From Rhodeus uyekii (lineage: Eukaryota > Chordata > Actinopteri > Cypriniformes > Acheilognathidae), in assembly GCA_037043235.1 (NCBI GenBank), contig JAWRVZ010000065.1, positions 1,576,001 through 1,640,000 on the forward strand: DNA of 64,000 nt. The letters run 5' to 3'. The position numbers and the translations under genes were made by a program. The notes beneath the pieces are model-generated. The model was not told the origin of the DNA. It saw only the letters and a list, made by a program, of their open reading frames with translations, and made no database searches. Shown here one piece after another: positions 49,346 through 61,386 of the stretch (its first letter is position 1; every line of letters starts with the position of its first letter).

Positions 49346-50720
49346 AACTCAAGCATCTGCGCCAACGGCATATTTCCAAATTTTCATGGTGCACCTTTAA
49401 GTGCCATGTATCAAATTCAACCTTGAAAGAGAAATCACTACAGATCAGCCATAGATCACAGCATTCCAGTCTCGGTTTCAACACTTTCAACAATTGGTGT
49501 CTGCAATGCTATGCAATCACTGAACAAACATCATTTTCTTAATGAGGAAATCTAGGAGAAGGTCAAACTGGGAGTGAGTTGAAATGTTCCTGCTTACAGT
49601 TGAGCAACCTGGAGGAGGGCATTATGGACAAAGTCAAATGCAGGTTAGCCATGTGTGTTGCAAGACTTCAGCTCATGAGCTTAATGGAAATGTTAAATGT
49701 TCCCATCAACGACCTTGGTCTCCACAATCAGGACTGCTGATTAATAGTCCTCAGCTGCCAATAGATCTGGCGGCTGTTTTCTTTTGGATAAAAAAAACTC
49801 CTTGTTCTCAGAACTTTATTCAAGAATACCTGCAGTTATTCTGTAACTAAACAACTCAGACCATGAAAATGAAGACAGAGCACTAGAACGCAGAAAATTG
49901 GTTCATCCATCAATAATGGTGCTTGATCATATGTCATACATCACTCACATGCATCGCTGTCTGTGTATTACTTTTCATTGAGACACTTTACATCTTTACG
50001 TCTATAATTGGAATGGAATTTTAAAAATATATTGATTCAAATATTTTTTCTAGTAATTTATTAGTCTGTATTTAGCCTGCATCGCACGTGTCTATTGCCG
50101 TATTTTTGTCAATTCACTTCAGCCCTTCACTGTCAATTGCAGTTTCAAGAGGAAATCCTGCATTTATATTAATTGGCCATCAGTCCTCTTTTAGCAGCAC
50201 GAAAAACAATACTTTTATTCAATGGATTATAACTATATAGCTTCGAATATGTGAAAGAGTGCTCACTTCATAATCACTGAAAAGCTGCCACTTATCACAG
50301 TTCGCGATCTCACAACGTTCCATTAAAATCAATAAAGTTGTGTACACACTGCATAAGTAATCTCTTAATTGCATCATGTCTTTCTTTGTTTATGAGAGGA
50401 TTCACGAGAGCTAGCAGAACTCATCATTGTTTAACTAATTTTATTATATTATTACTGCATCAACTGAGGGAGCTCTTGCTTTAGTTTCAGAGAGCCTATA
50501 TTTACATTTTAAATGTTTTTTTTACCCGTTGAAAATGATTTGTGATCAAATATTAATATGCGGAGCTCCTGAAGTGCCACTGCAGACCCCCGGTGGAAGA
50601 CCCTTGCGTTAAATATAAAAGTATTATGGAATCCGATAAGACATTTGTGCTTTAACATTTTTGCCATAAAGTTTTTTTTAAAACATGGAGACAAGAAACT
50701 TACGATTCTACCTCTAGAAA
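49346..50720. other. neurl1 long intron, no gene
   Basis: Repeat-poor intron; no exon or named element recognised. Confidence 0.5.
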
Positions 50721-50768
50721 GAAATCTATCCATCTATCTATCTGTCTGTCCCTCTCACTCTCTTTTTC

Positions 50769-50825
<57 letters not shown>

Positions 50826-51505
50826 CATCCATCCATCCATCCATCCATCCATCCATTTATCCATCTTTCTGTCCATAATCTATCCATCTATCCATCCATC
50901 CATCTATCCATCCATTTATCTGTCTTTCTGTCCATAATCTATCCATCCTTCCATCCATCCATTTATCCATCTTTCTGTCCATAATCTATCTATCCATCTA
51001 TCCATCCATCCATCCCTCCATCCATCCATCTGTCTTTCTTCCCGTAATCTATCCATCTATCCATCTATCCATCCATCTATGCATCTATCCATCCATCCAT
51101 CCATCTATCCATCCATTTATCTGTCTTTCTGTCCATAATCTATCCATTTATCCATCCATCCATCCATCCTTCCATCCATCCATCCATTTATCCATCTTTC
51201 TGTCCATAATCTATCCATCTATCCATCCATCCATCTATCCATCCATTTATCTGTCTTTCTGTCCATAATCTATCCATCCTTCCATCCATCCATCCATTTA
51301 TCCATCTTTCTGTCCATAATCTATCTATCCATCCATCCCTCCATCCATCCATCTGTCTTTCTGCCTGTAATCTATCCATCTATCCATCCATCTATCCATC
51401 CATCCATCCACCCATCTGTATTTCTGTCCATAATCCATCTATCTATCTATCTATCTATTCGTCCATCCATCCATCCATCCATCCATTTGTCTTTCTTCCC
51501 ATTCA
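50721..51505. repeat. (TATC)n / (ATCC)n array with a recurring ctttctgtccataatctatc block
   Basis: Tetranucleotide array of CTAT followed by CCAT units, punctuated by a conserved ctttctgtccataatctatc block that recurs every ~50-60 bp (for example near 50866, 50923, 50971, 51127, 51197, 51257, 51307), with two variant cttcccgtaat / ctgcctgtaat versions. This second-order periodicity shows growth by unequal exchange of multi-unit blocks, not slippage alone. Confidence 0.95.
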
Positions 51506-51854
51506 ATGAAAGTCAATGGGGTCCAAAGTTGTTTAGATATTCATGCAGGTTTGCAACAAAACGAGGAATGATGACTTTTTTTTTTCCAGGTTGAACTTTC
51601 CCTTTGAGACACTCTTTAGGAAACCTCAAACCTGCTTTCAGAGTTCAGTTAAATTGCCTCGCACAGGAGCTCAATTCACATAACAGGCAATTCTGTGCAC
51701 CTTTTCAATGCTTAATAAACCACAAAAAGCCTTTGAGCTATTAACAACTCTCTGTGAGTCTGACCTTTTTAATTTGTCTGAGGCATATCAGGCAGCTGTC
51801 AGAAATGAGCCGTGAGCCATTATTCATTCAGTTCACAGCAGATTACTGTGATTT

Positions 51855-51883
<29 letters not shown>
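51855..51883. repeat. (C)29 homopolymer
   Basis: Uninterrupted run of 29 C on the plus strand, G on the neurl1 sense strand. Confidence 0.95.
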
Positions 51884-51886
<3 letters not shown>

Positions 51887-52619
51887 CTCTCTTGGTCCCG
51901 CCATGTTAAATAGTGACTTCAAATGTACCAGAACTAAACTGTTGTTCCCAAAGGGAAACTTCATCTAGCTGTGAATATCTTTACATTTTATATAGTGTTG
52001 GTCTGTGTCTGTGTCTGTGTGTGAATGTGTGTTTCCTCTATGCAAATGTGTGTGTGGGCTTGTGCAGCATTTTGAAAAAGCAATCTATCTCCCTGATGGC
52101 CTCCTTCTGCTTTTCAAGTTTTGATTTGAATCACAGGATCCATGGATGCAAAATGAAATGAGTGAGTTTTGCTAGCATGAGTGGAGCTTGAGGTCACATA
52201 TACTGTAGAAACCATGTGATCAATGAAAAGTCATGGTTCCTGTCGCTGATCACAGTAGCAACAGATTAGAATGGAAGAGATAGCTTTTATCATTTGTCAC
52301 TTTATCACATTGTGCCAAGATGAGAAGACTTTCTCAATTATGAGTTGTTTGCAATTAAAAAATTTAGGCCTGTTTTCTTATTTTCTCGAGAATGAAATAT
52401 GATTCATCAGGCCTTTCATGAATATATATTTTTATTTTTCTCAATTATCATTGTATTGCATTGCATGTTTTGCACTTCACAATAAAAACTACAGAGTTTT
52501 GATCATAAAACAAAGCATTTTGATTTACTGGTGTTTTTGTGTTTAAAGACTCTTATTTTGAAGTTATTTAATCCTGTTGTTCCTGGCTTTACTTTTCCTA
52601 GTTCCTGATTTCTTAGTTT

Positions 52620-52830
52620 CCTCTGAGAAGCCGTTCACACGACACCCTTTTTAATTAAAAACTGATTTTAATTTTGTTTTTTATTTTGGCCATCTAAAAC
52701 ACCAACAGCGTTTTAGGGGCTTAAAGACGCAAACTTTTGAAAACTGGTTTCAAAGTGCATGTTTTTGAATCATGTGAATGCATATTAAGTGTTAGCATGT
52801 CTATAGGCGTGTAGTGTTTCTTTATTAACA
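52620..52830. repeat. MITE-like repeat, copy B
   Basis: Contains agccgttcacacgacac and ctataggcgtgtagtg, the inverted counterpart of 39085-39250. Confidence 0.45.
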
Positions 52831-53371
52831 TAAGGCTTCTATAAAAAAAAATTTTTGAGTGAAAAATACTAAGAGTGCTTTGTTAGACATTTTAGACAGG
52901 TTGTGTGTCGACACATAAATTGAAGCTATTACAATTGATGCATTTTTAAAGGGGAATTGCATCTCATTAGCCTGGAGTTTGTTCAACTTCTGCCTACATT
53001 ACCAACCAATCTATAAAACACATTCTTTCCATGAGTGTTGTTACGAGTCGCTCTCTCTATATACCTGATGATTTTGGAGTTAATTTAGTAAAATACAGTC
53101 CACTGTGCAAAAACAATAGTTATAATGTTAAGTATAACAGTAGAATTGTGCATATTAATGACCTGCTGGGACCTGTTGTGAGATCCACCAATCAGAGAAG
53201 TGTTTTTGTTTATTGGATAAAATTAATGGATAATATTTCATGCTTTTTCCATGGGTGCTCGGTCTATGATTTTAGATATGCCCTCCCTCCCACACATCAG
53301 AATCTAAATAAGCATTTATATGTAATGACATATATGACATGAGCACAGATGCAGAGACATCGATCCATTTG

Positions 53372-53479
<108 letters not shown>

Positions 53480-54329
53480 GCTCCCCTTCTCCCTCAAGGC
53501 TCATCTTTTCTGGGCTAGTTATGTGCTCCTGATTTCACATCCCCTCCCTTCATAAAATCATGAATCATCTCATATCTCGCTGTTGTGCGCTTCAACAGAT
53601 ACTTCATATTCAGAAACACATTTATACCAAATTACATCAAATTCATATTAAGCACAACATGTTGCAGTGAGTCATTTGGCTAGAAATAGAGTTTCTCAGT
53701 CTTGATGTCGCTGATGTCAGTGGGGACAATTGCTATGGAAATGAATTTTCCCCCCCTTATCATTTATGATGTGAAACAAAAGTGCTACATCTCTCCTGTA
53801 GAGAAAAGGAAATGGCTTAAGTTGAACCAGTAACTGCATGAGTGGAATAGGAAGGAGGCAGGGATGTTTCCGAGCCATTACAGGACAAAATTAAACATCG
53901 CAGGTTTCATCTCCCGATTCAAAGTAACAATTAGGTTCCAACCTATAATCTCGCACACTACATTTCTGGTGCAAAAAAAGCAGCGTGAGGATATGTGAAC
54001 CTAACCTTCCTCCTGTTATCTTATAACGCTGAGGGACAATCACCATGGTAATGGTTTACATGCTATGCCCTGTTGTCAAGGAGATCTCGTCTGACGGGAT
54101 AATGGGTTCCATTGTCCCTTCTGCCTCTCAATACAATTCATGACAAGAGCACACGCATACAAACACTTAATCAGGAAATTTGTCGGCAAATGACCTCACT
54201 ATTTACTCTGGCAGTTTAATAATGCGTGTGTTTCCCGATAAACACCTAAAAAGGATGTGGAAAAAGCATTGACCTCTGGTGTAATCTGTACACAAATAAC
54301 ATCTCTGGAAGAAAAAAGAAGCTGTTGCT

Positions 54330-54640
54330 TTGTGCTTTCCTCTAATGAATAAAAAAGTCATTAGAAGAGATAAAACAGTGCTCTCATGCTCATTTTATAT
54401 CAATTACAAATCATTAAATTTACAAATCGCTTGTATCGCCCTTTGATTGTTGTTGCTGGCCCTTCTGTGCAATCTGTAAATGCACCGGAGTGCCTTGTCA
54501 AATCCGCAGATAATTAAAGCCCCTTCAGCATGTCTTTATTTGAATATAATGGCTTTTTTTGCTAATGAGGGGCGCAATTATATCCGCACTGGCATAATCT
54601 TCATAATCAGACGCTCTGTTATGCATGAATCAGAAGAGCT
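54330..54640. promoter_or_regulatory. Candidate conserved non-coding element
   Basis: Longest repeat-poor stretch in the long intron. It has taattaa (54511), gctaatgagg (54561), caattat (54575) and atgcatgaat (54621) within 120 bp, resembling vertebrate developmental enhancers. Not testable without alignment. Confidence 0.3.
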
Positions 54641-54919
54641 TTGAAACAGAACAAATCTCCAGAATTACCTCCATCGCTGCAAACTTCCTACGCAGCACCA
54701 CTAGGAGTTGGAGAGGAGTTCAAGGGCTGGCAAAGTGTTGGCTTACGTAAAGTAATGTTTCTGAAGGACGTTCAGTCAGAGAAAGGGAGATCATTAAACT
54801 TGTCGCCTGGTGAACTGGGTCTAGTTGAACTTTCGGCACAGACAGAGAAAATGGGCCATCCTAATAGCTAGGACTCTTGAGTTGGTCTCATGATTTATAA
54901 CTTGGGTCGCACTACTATA

Positions 54920-55562
54920 CAGTGATCATACACACAGAACAGCAGTGCAATGTTGCTGTTTGGATTTAAATAGGCAATTGCTTAAGAGTCAATGATTGGA
55001 TCAGTATTGAAGTGATTGCTATGTTTTTAGCATGTTACATGTTTGGCAACAGTTCTTCTAACCCTAATTCATTTCTTAAACAACCATGCAGGAAGACACA
55101 CACACAAATGATCTTAACCAAAAAATGCATGCACCGCTTGATGGAAATAAAGGATGTTATTTCCAACAAGAAGTGCATACATTTTTCTCAAGATCTTGTA
55201 CAGTTAATACAAGAGTCCATCACTCTGTAACGTTTCCTCCAGCACATCTCAAAGACTTTCAATGAATTTAAGGTCTGGACTCCAATTAGCCAATTCATGT
55301 GTGAAAATGATTCTTCATCCTCCCTTCCAACCCTTCTGTCACAGTTTGAGCCTGACGAATCTTGATCTTGATGGCCAACATGGTTGTTCAAGAAATGAAA
55401 AGCTACACACTCCATCAGTTAGGGTTAGAAGTACTGTTTCCAAACATATAACATGATAGAAACACATTATTCACTGCGATGACCCAATCATAGACTCTTA
55501 AGCATTTGACTATTTTAAATCCGAACAGCGACTTTTTTTTTTTTTTTGGCCTGCCAGTGTAC
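54920..55562. mobile_element. Tc1/mariner-like MITE with long inverted repeats, copy 2
   Basis: The left arm (gctgtttggatttaaatagg, aagagtcaatgattggatca) and the right arm read in reverse (gctgttcggatttaaaatag, aagagtctatgattgggtca) pair over more than 100 bp. The right end gtacactggcaggcc followed by a long A tract on that strand is a mariner-type terminus. No transposase. Confidence 0.7.
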
Positions 55563-55670
55563 ATAAGTAAAATGCTGAGTATACATGATTTTACAGCGCT
55601 GCGGATAATTGTGCATTTTTATTATTATGACTGTAATAATTATTCACAGTATTGTGTACCATTACGAGTA

Positions 55671-55786
<116 letters not shown>

Positions 55787-56808
55787 CCCATTGAAAGCTG
55801 ATGAATGTGGTATTGTAAGAACCTTTGAGACAAAACAAAAATTACAAAAATTATCTATTGGTGCAGAATGTTTAACTTTATAACGGATAGATAAAGAAAA
55901 GAAAATCTCTTCTCTTCTGAAATTCAAGACCTGGTTGTTGTGATTTGTCTAAATCTACATTAAAAACGCATCCCTTCAACCTAGAATACACATGACACAT
56001 TAACACATTTCTATAATTCACATCCGTTAAAGGATTGTTAGACTGAATACATTTGCAGACAAATTTGTGTTCTAAAATTTTGTGGGAACAGTTTCTAAAA
56101 CATTCATGTCAAATTTTCTTGTGATTTGAATGCTATTTACAAGGTTGCGGTAAATTATGTATTAGTAACAAAGTTTGGGAAAAACACATTCAAATGATCT
56201 ACCCAAGCCACACAAGAGGAGGCCTATATAGGCAAATCACAGCTGACTATGTTCCTCAACAGTTTTTGCATCCCTCAGCCACCCTGACTCCTCACTCTCA
56301 GCTGGTTCTTAATCCAGCCAGGGATACAGCTAAATTCCGAGCTCAGACAGCTTGCTAAATAGGCATACTCTATTACTCTGATTATTTGTAAGAGTGAACG
56401 TGAATGTTAATTTAACATTCTCAAAACCTTATTTTTACTCAGTCACAACCCAACATTATTTTAAAGTGTATTCCTAATATTCCATGAAGGTTCACCCTAA
56501 CATTCATAAGGTTAGGCCCATGTAAAGCACATAAGGATGTTTTGAAAATATTGCTCTCAGAACGTTTTCTCAACATCAAAGTAATTGCATCACCATAAAT
56601 ACATGCTAAGAACACTGTTCTGAGAATGCATATCAAATATTTATAAGAACATTCTATAAATGTTTAAAATATGTACCTACAAAACGTTAGTGAAAGTTGT
56701 GGGAAAGTTATCTGATTAAATATAACGTATTTTAGCTGACTTGGAACAGCTACTATGGTACAAAATATAGCTGCTAGTTTAAGTTTGGTGAAGTTTAAGC
56801 AAGGGACT

Positions 56809-56853
56809 AGAATAGAATAGAATAGAATAGAATAGAATAGAATAGAATAGAAT
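56809..56853. repeat. (AATAG)9 pentanucleotide repeat at the neurl1 exon 1a donor
   Basis: Nine AATAG units on the plus strand, which is (ATTCT)n on the neurl1 sense strand. The tract begins right after the six donor bases gttagt (56859-56854). Confidence 0.97.
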
Positions 56854-56859
56854 ACTAAC

Positions 56860-56941
56860 CTTTGTGGGAATTTGGAAGCCTTTGAAACCTGTTCTGCTGT
56901 CCCCTGTTCAGCGCTCTGATTCCGGACACACTGTTGCCCAT
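56860..56941 (-). CDS. neurl1: neurl1 distal coding first exon (exon 1a, MGN isoform)
   Basis: Minus-strand exon of 82 nt: an ATG at 56941-56939, 27 codons beginning MGNSVSGIRALN and ending in SHK, then one G before the donor gttagt (56859 downward). The leftover G joins AC at the start of exon 2 to make Asp, giving SHKD-SLGGPF, which matches the NLKD-SIGGPF junction of mammalian NEURL1. The N-terminus Met-Gly-Asn-Ser-Val-Ser fits the N-myristoylation consensus (Gly2, Ser6), and membrane anchoring by myristate is described for this family. The gene encodes a RING E3 ubiquitin ligase that acts on Notch-ligand trafficking and synaptic targets; the RING itself is outside the window. A pentanucleotide repeat starts immediately after the six donor bases. 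Recognition is by sequence similarity and perfect phase; the transcription start is not mapped. Confidence 0.85.
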
Positions 56942-57350
56942 GACCGCTGCTCTCCAGATGTTGCACTTCGAGCGTCAGGCTCCAATAACTCACCTTTATC
57001 GTCCTGCTCTTGATTTGTTGTTGCTCTTATGTCCGTGACAAGTCGGGAGTGAATCGATTACAGATCCACAAGTTTTGCTCTGCTGAACTGTCATTGAAAA
57101 ACACACCAGCTGTCCAAACGAGCCCAAGCTGCAGGTGGAAAGACACGCGTTTGCGCTTCGGGAAAAAAAATACACCACGATAAAGCCACACAGGGAGGTT
57201 TGAAACGAACGAAATGGAAGTAGATGGGATATTTTATGTAGGTCAGCTCAAAAAAGATTTGATCTGCTAACTTTTCCTCCCTCAGATATTTGTTTTGTCA
57301 TCCTGCTTTTGGTGAGTTTCTCTCCATCGGGGATTTGCGCGCATCTGTCG
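56942..57350 (-). promoter_or_regulatory. neurl1: Probable promoter/5' UTR of neurl1 exon 1a
   Basis: Sequence upstream of the exon 1a ATG with raised GC/CpG content relative to neighbours (gacgctcg near 56970, cacgcgtttgcgc near 57145, ttgcgcgcatc near 57337) and no interspersed repeat that I recognise. It also contains a strong splice-donor match, AAAG|GTGAGT on the minus strand, with the cut after 56994, 51 nt upstream of the ATG. The assignment as promoter is inference from position and composition only. Confidence 0.4.
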
Positions 57351-58284
57351 CCACTGCTTCTACTTTAGATTAGAAATACACTGCCTCAACCATCAGGATA
57401 ATGCGTCCTTATAATTATATAATCCACTCACCTATACAATTTGGCTACTACTGCATGTTTTGTTTCTCGTAAATAGTAGGGAAGCCAACCAATCAAATAT
57501 GAGCAAGATCAGACTTTAATAGCTCAGGTGTCGACGCACGAAGTCATGACAGTGTGTCACTTGTTGGCTTGAGTGACTCAATGTTATACTTCAAGAAAAT
57601 ACGAAGAAAACAAGGGAGATCCAAAACCGAGAACAGCCAAAACATACCGTAATAGTCATTTAAAGTTAAACATTTCACAGTGGTCTTATGTTTCTCAAGC
57701 TAATTGTTTTGGTGGACGTCAAGTCGTCAACATTGAATTAGAAACAAATGATCTATTATTATTCAGCACATTTGGACTTGGTTATATAAACCACTCAAAT
57801 ATATAAATAAATATAAATAATATTAAGGGATATAATACAATTATTATTAATAAAATATACTTCTTTGCATATATTCTTTTTTTTGTAAATATTGGAAAAT
57901 ATGGGGGGAAAACTCTTTATTAGCAAATACATATTTTTATTGTATTTAATTTGGCCAATTTTTTTATTTATGTAATATAATTATATAATGTAATATAATA
58001 TTTTAAAAGACATAATGACATAAACTCGAGTATTCCAGAAAATACTAACACATTTGGACTAGACAAGTGACTCAACTCACAAAGTGCAATTATAAAATGA
58101 TTACTAAAACATTGCCAAATTATGTAATCAGCATGTTGCTTATCTTAGTACATGTGCAGATTTGGGATGAAATTATTTGTTTCAGGTATACATGGATATA
58201 AGGTGAACTATATAGGCTATAGTTTTAGTTTGTGATTCAGCACTGATAAAGTTTTGTACTCTAAACTTTTTTATTTTAACCCCC

Positions 58285-58287
<3 letters not shown>

Positions 58288-58348
<61 letters not shown>
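58288..58348. repeat. (TA)n microsatellite
   Basis: About 30 TA units after a short C run, in the region between neurl1 and cfap58. Confidence 0.97.
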
Positions 58349-58353
<5 letters not shown>

Positions 58354-58485
58354 TAATACTATAATTTTTAATACTATAATTTTTATGTGATAACGACTGT
58401 TACACAAGCACTACATTGATTTTTTATTTATTTTTTGGAGACAGTGGTTTTAATTTTATTTAAAACATTTTTTCTTAAATTTAAA

Positions 58486-58637
<152 letters not shown>

Positions 58638-59385
58638 AAAATAACCACAAATGTCCAGCAAAGTGCAGCTAGAAAACATGAAACAGCGATGCACCATAAT
58701 ATGTATCCTCATGTCTGTACTGTACAATTAGTAATCAGTAAATGTTTGTAAATGCTTTAACTGTTAAACAACATGGTTCATGTTAGATCTTAAAGGTTTG
58801 ATGATTAATAACCATAATCTGTCACAACAATGTCCACCTTTTTTTCTTTCTTTTTTTAACTATACAGCCACTTACAGCATATCCTTACATAATGCACCTT
58901 GTCAACAATCCTTTATAAGCCATCATAAAGGTTTTAAGGTGATTTCTATTCAGTTTGATGATGCACGATGATGTCAGATTAAAACATTTGCAGAATGACA
59001 CTGCCCTTGTGGCAATTATTAATGACAATTGCCATCTTCCTTTGATCATAAAACTCATCTGTCTCACTTTCTGAACTCACTCTATGCTAGCCTACATATA
59101 TTTGAAGGAAATTACGTTTAAAAACGCTTGGTTTTTCACAGCTCCTCATTGCTCTGTGTAAAGCTGCCACCTAGTGTAAAGAACAACACATAAACAACGC
59201 AGGATCCCTGCACTAAAAAGCTTGGCTGAACATTTACGTGAGGTCATTTCAAGTGTCTATTCGCTGGAAAATATTTTTTCAGTATTGAGAGCGCCATGTC
59301 CCGTTAAAATCATATTGTGAGGTACAATTGTGGAACCAAAGTCCTTTAAGACTGAATATAAAGTCTTTGGTTGAACCGAGAAATG

Positions 59386-59420
59386 GTTGTCAGGCAACAA
59401 GGACGCGTATCCACGGTAAC
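59386..59420 (+). promoter_or_regulatory. X-box and second X-box-like site (RFX) upstream of cfap58
   Basis: GTTGTCAGGCAAC (59386-59398) fits the RFX X-box consensus RYYNYY-N(1-3)-RRNRAC exactly, with a one-base spacer. GTATCCACGGTAAC (59407-59420) fits with one mismatch and a two-base spacer. They lie about 165 and 130 bp upstream of the cfap58 ATG. X-boxes at this distance are the hallmark of ciliary genes controlled by RFX factors, which agrees with the identity of the gene. Binding is inferred, not shown. Confidence 0.6.
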
Positions 59421-59550
59421 CCAAAACTGTGTAGTGCCTGTTTTTAAAGCATAACTCTGTAATAGCATATCACAGTATGTGTTGAACAGTTTATTACATA
59501 CGAAACAATATCAGTTTGAAGGGTTTAGAGACGACCGAAAATCGACCGCA

Positions 59551-59559
59551 ATGGAGGAG
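59551..59559 (+). CDS. cfap58: cfap58 coding exon 1 (MEE)
   Basis: A short coding start: ATG GAG GAG followed directly by a donor gtatgt at 59560. The ATG has a purine at -3 and G at +4. Joining to exon 2 in phase 0 gives MEE-TETMDIDTQEVLKELSGDEK; the human protein likewise starts with a short Met-Ala-Glu-Glu segment ahead of the LHELSGD motif. An in-frame ATG with an even better context (accATGG at 60601-60607) lies in exon 2, so translation could start there and this exon could be non-coding. CFAP58 is a coiled-coil protein of motile cilia and sperm flagella. Confidence 0.6.
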
Positions 59560-60593
59560 GTATGTTAAACGGAAACCTTTGCCTTACTGTGGAGTAAAAT
59601 AGCAACGATTTGGTTATTAATATCTCACACACTGAATTCTGCCTTTGGGTCCAGTGAAATATCTTTCATATTTAATATGTTACGTATAATCTGAAGCATG
59701 TCCGTGTTTCGAGGTGTTACAGTGAAGAGTCAACATTAGGCTATGCAAATTAATTATACATTCTAATTATAATGATTAATTACAATCATTATTATCATAA
59801 TAATTATGGTAATGACAAACAAATGCTAAACGTAATCATATTTAATACGAGATAAATAAGTATTTTTAGTTTTGTTGTTGTTGTTGTTTTAAGTACTAAT
59901 ACTTTTTTATGAAACCTAATTTTTGTGAGCTTTTTCCAAGTCCATTTTGTAGAATTGTCAACATTGTTTGACTGTTTTGGTTTGATAGGTTGTGACACTA
60001 CTATTTCACTACTATTTCTTAATTTCAAAAGCTGTTTTAAAGAAAACGAATGGTAAATGATCAGAAAATGTCCCATTTGGACTCTTTGCTCTTTACACTT
60101 GTTAACACAAGTGTAAAACCGTTTACATTTCTACAGCAGAAAAGGCAAATTGACCACTCATTACTAGTCTTGGTTAGTTCAGCAACATTTCTTCTTTTTC
60201 CTCATCAATTATTTCTTTTTCTGCTGGAAACTGCCTCAGGCCTTTTCATCCCATCAATCTTTTGTAAATCTCTTACGTGCTGAGAGATCTGAAATGATCA
60301 TGTAAAGAACGATTGACCACAACTGATGTATCTTTAGATGAATTAGGCAAAGCTCCAGTGTATGATTGATCTGTTATGGTTTCTCCATGAACCTTGCGAA
60401 CGCTCCCAACAGTTGTATTAAAACCAGCACCTGTTGCCGGCTCTTTGTTCCTTGTGTTTGATCGTTTCAGTACAACATCAGCAGTCTTAAAGTACGCTCA
60501 GATTCACTTCTTTTACAGCACTGTCAGCACAGGTTTTAAGTTATGAGGCAGCATCTTCTGATTTCATACTTCTGCTTCTGAATACATTTTCAG

Positions 60594-60839
60594 ACTGAAA
60601 CCATGGACATAGACACCCAGGAGGTTTTAAAAGAGTTATCTGGAGATGAAAAATTTGAGAAGTTTCGTGCGGAGTATGAGAAGGTCACCAAAGCCCTGCA
60701 GAAGTCCCACGAGAACGAAAAAAGACTGATGGCCAAATGCAGGGAGCTGAATGCAGAGATAGTGTCCAACTCTGTCAAGTTATCCACAGCCATGAAACTA
60801 TCGGATGAAGATCAAACCGTAATCAACACCCTTAAAATG
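60594..60839 (+). CDS. cfap58: cfap58 exon 2
   Basis: Exon of 246 nt (82 codons) from acceptor ttttcag (ending 60593) to donor gtacgt (60840). It encodes TETMDIDTQEVLKELSGDE.. followed by KFEKFRAEYEKVTKAL, ENEKRLMAKCRELNAEIV, NSVKLSTAMKLS and DQTVINTLKM. The run NEKRLMAKCRELNAEIV is essentially identical to human CFAP58 (CCDC147), and the flanking ELSGD..LEKFR and LK-EIEKAWKMV match too. The composition is Glu/Lys/Leu-rich with heptad spacing, as expected of a long coiled coil in the axoneme or its assembly machinery. The frame is open and the splice sites are canonical. Confidence 0.93.
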
Positions 60840-60983
60840 GTACGTTAGCCGGACATTACGGCACTCTAAAATGTAGGTTGTGTTTATTGATGACCTCTGA
60901 ATGATTTCCTCATACCATTAGACTTACGTTTCCACATCCTTTTCCCTAGTAAAATATCATCTGTGTATTTTACTGTTGATTAG

Positions 60984-61132
60984 GAAATTGACAAGGCATG
61001 GAAGATGGTTGAAGCTTCTCAAGAAAAGGAGTTTCAGGCAAAACAAACAATTCAGAAACTAAAGGAGGACATAACCAATCTCAACAAGCTTGTTGAAAAG
61101 GGAGCTGGAGTCTTCGAGGGTCAAGAATACAA
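60984..61132 (+). CDS. cfap58: cfap58 exon 3
   Basis: Exon of 149 nt, acceptor gattag (ending 60983), donor gtaagc (61133), ending in phase 2. It encodes EIDKAWKMVEASQEKEFQAK, then QTIQKLKEDITNLNKLVEKG and a variable GAGVFEGQEY tail. EIDKAWKMV and the K-E-D-I-x-N-L-x-K-L-V-E pattern match human CFAP58, while the Gly-containing segment before the exon boundary is variable in the family. The intron before it is only 144 bp (60840-60983), so exons 2 and 3 form a compact pair. Confidence 0.92.
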
Positions 61133-61386
61133 GTAAGCTCTTTTATACAACTGTACATTCAGTCTATTCTCACTTTTCCTTTTGATTCTGGTAGAATGGA
61201 GCCGGTTAAGTATCGTGCACGCAGATAGCCTTTTTGTATGGCCGACACAATTCTTTCTTCTTCTAATATTTATTTTTATTCTCAACGATGTGCTGGTATA
61301 TTCTGTGTGATAGCCTTCAGAGAAACTCTAACCTTGGTGAGGATGGAGAACAAAGCTTCTTCATAAACCTTTTTGAATGTGTGTAG

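Noticed and set aside
53031..53342. 103-codon ORF
   Set aside because: AT-rich intron sequence without recognisable domain or splice signals.
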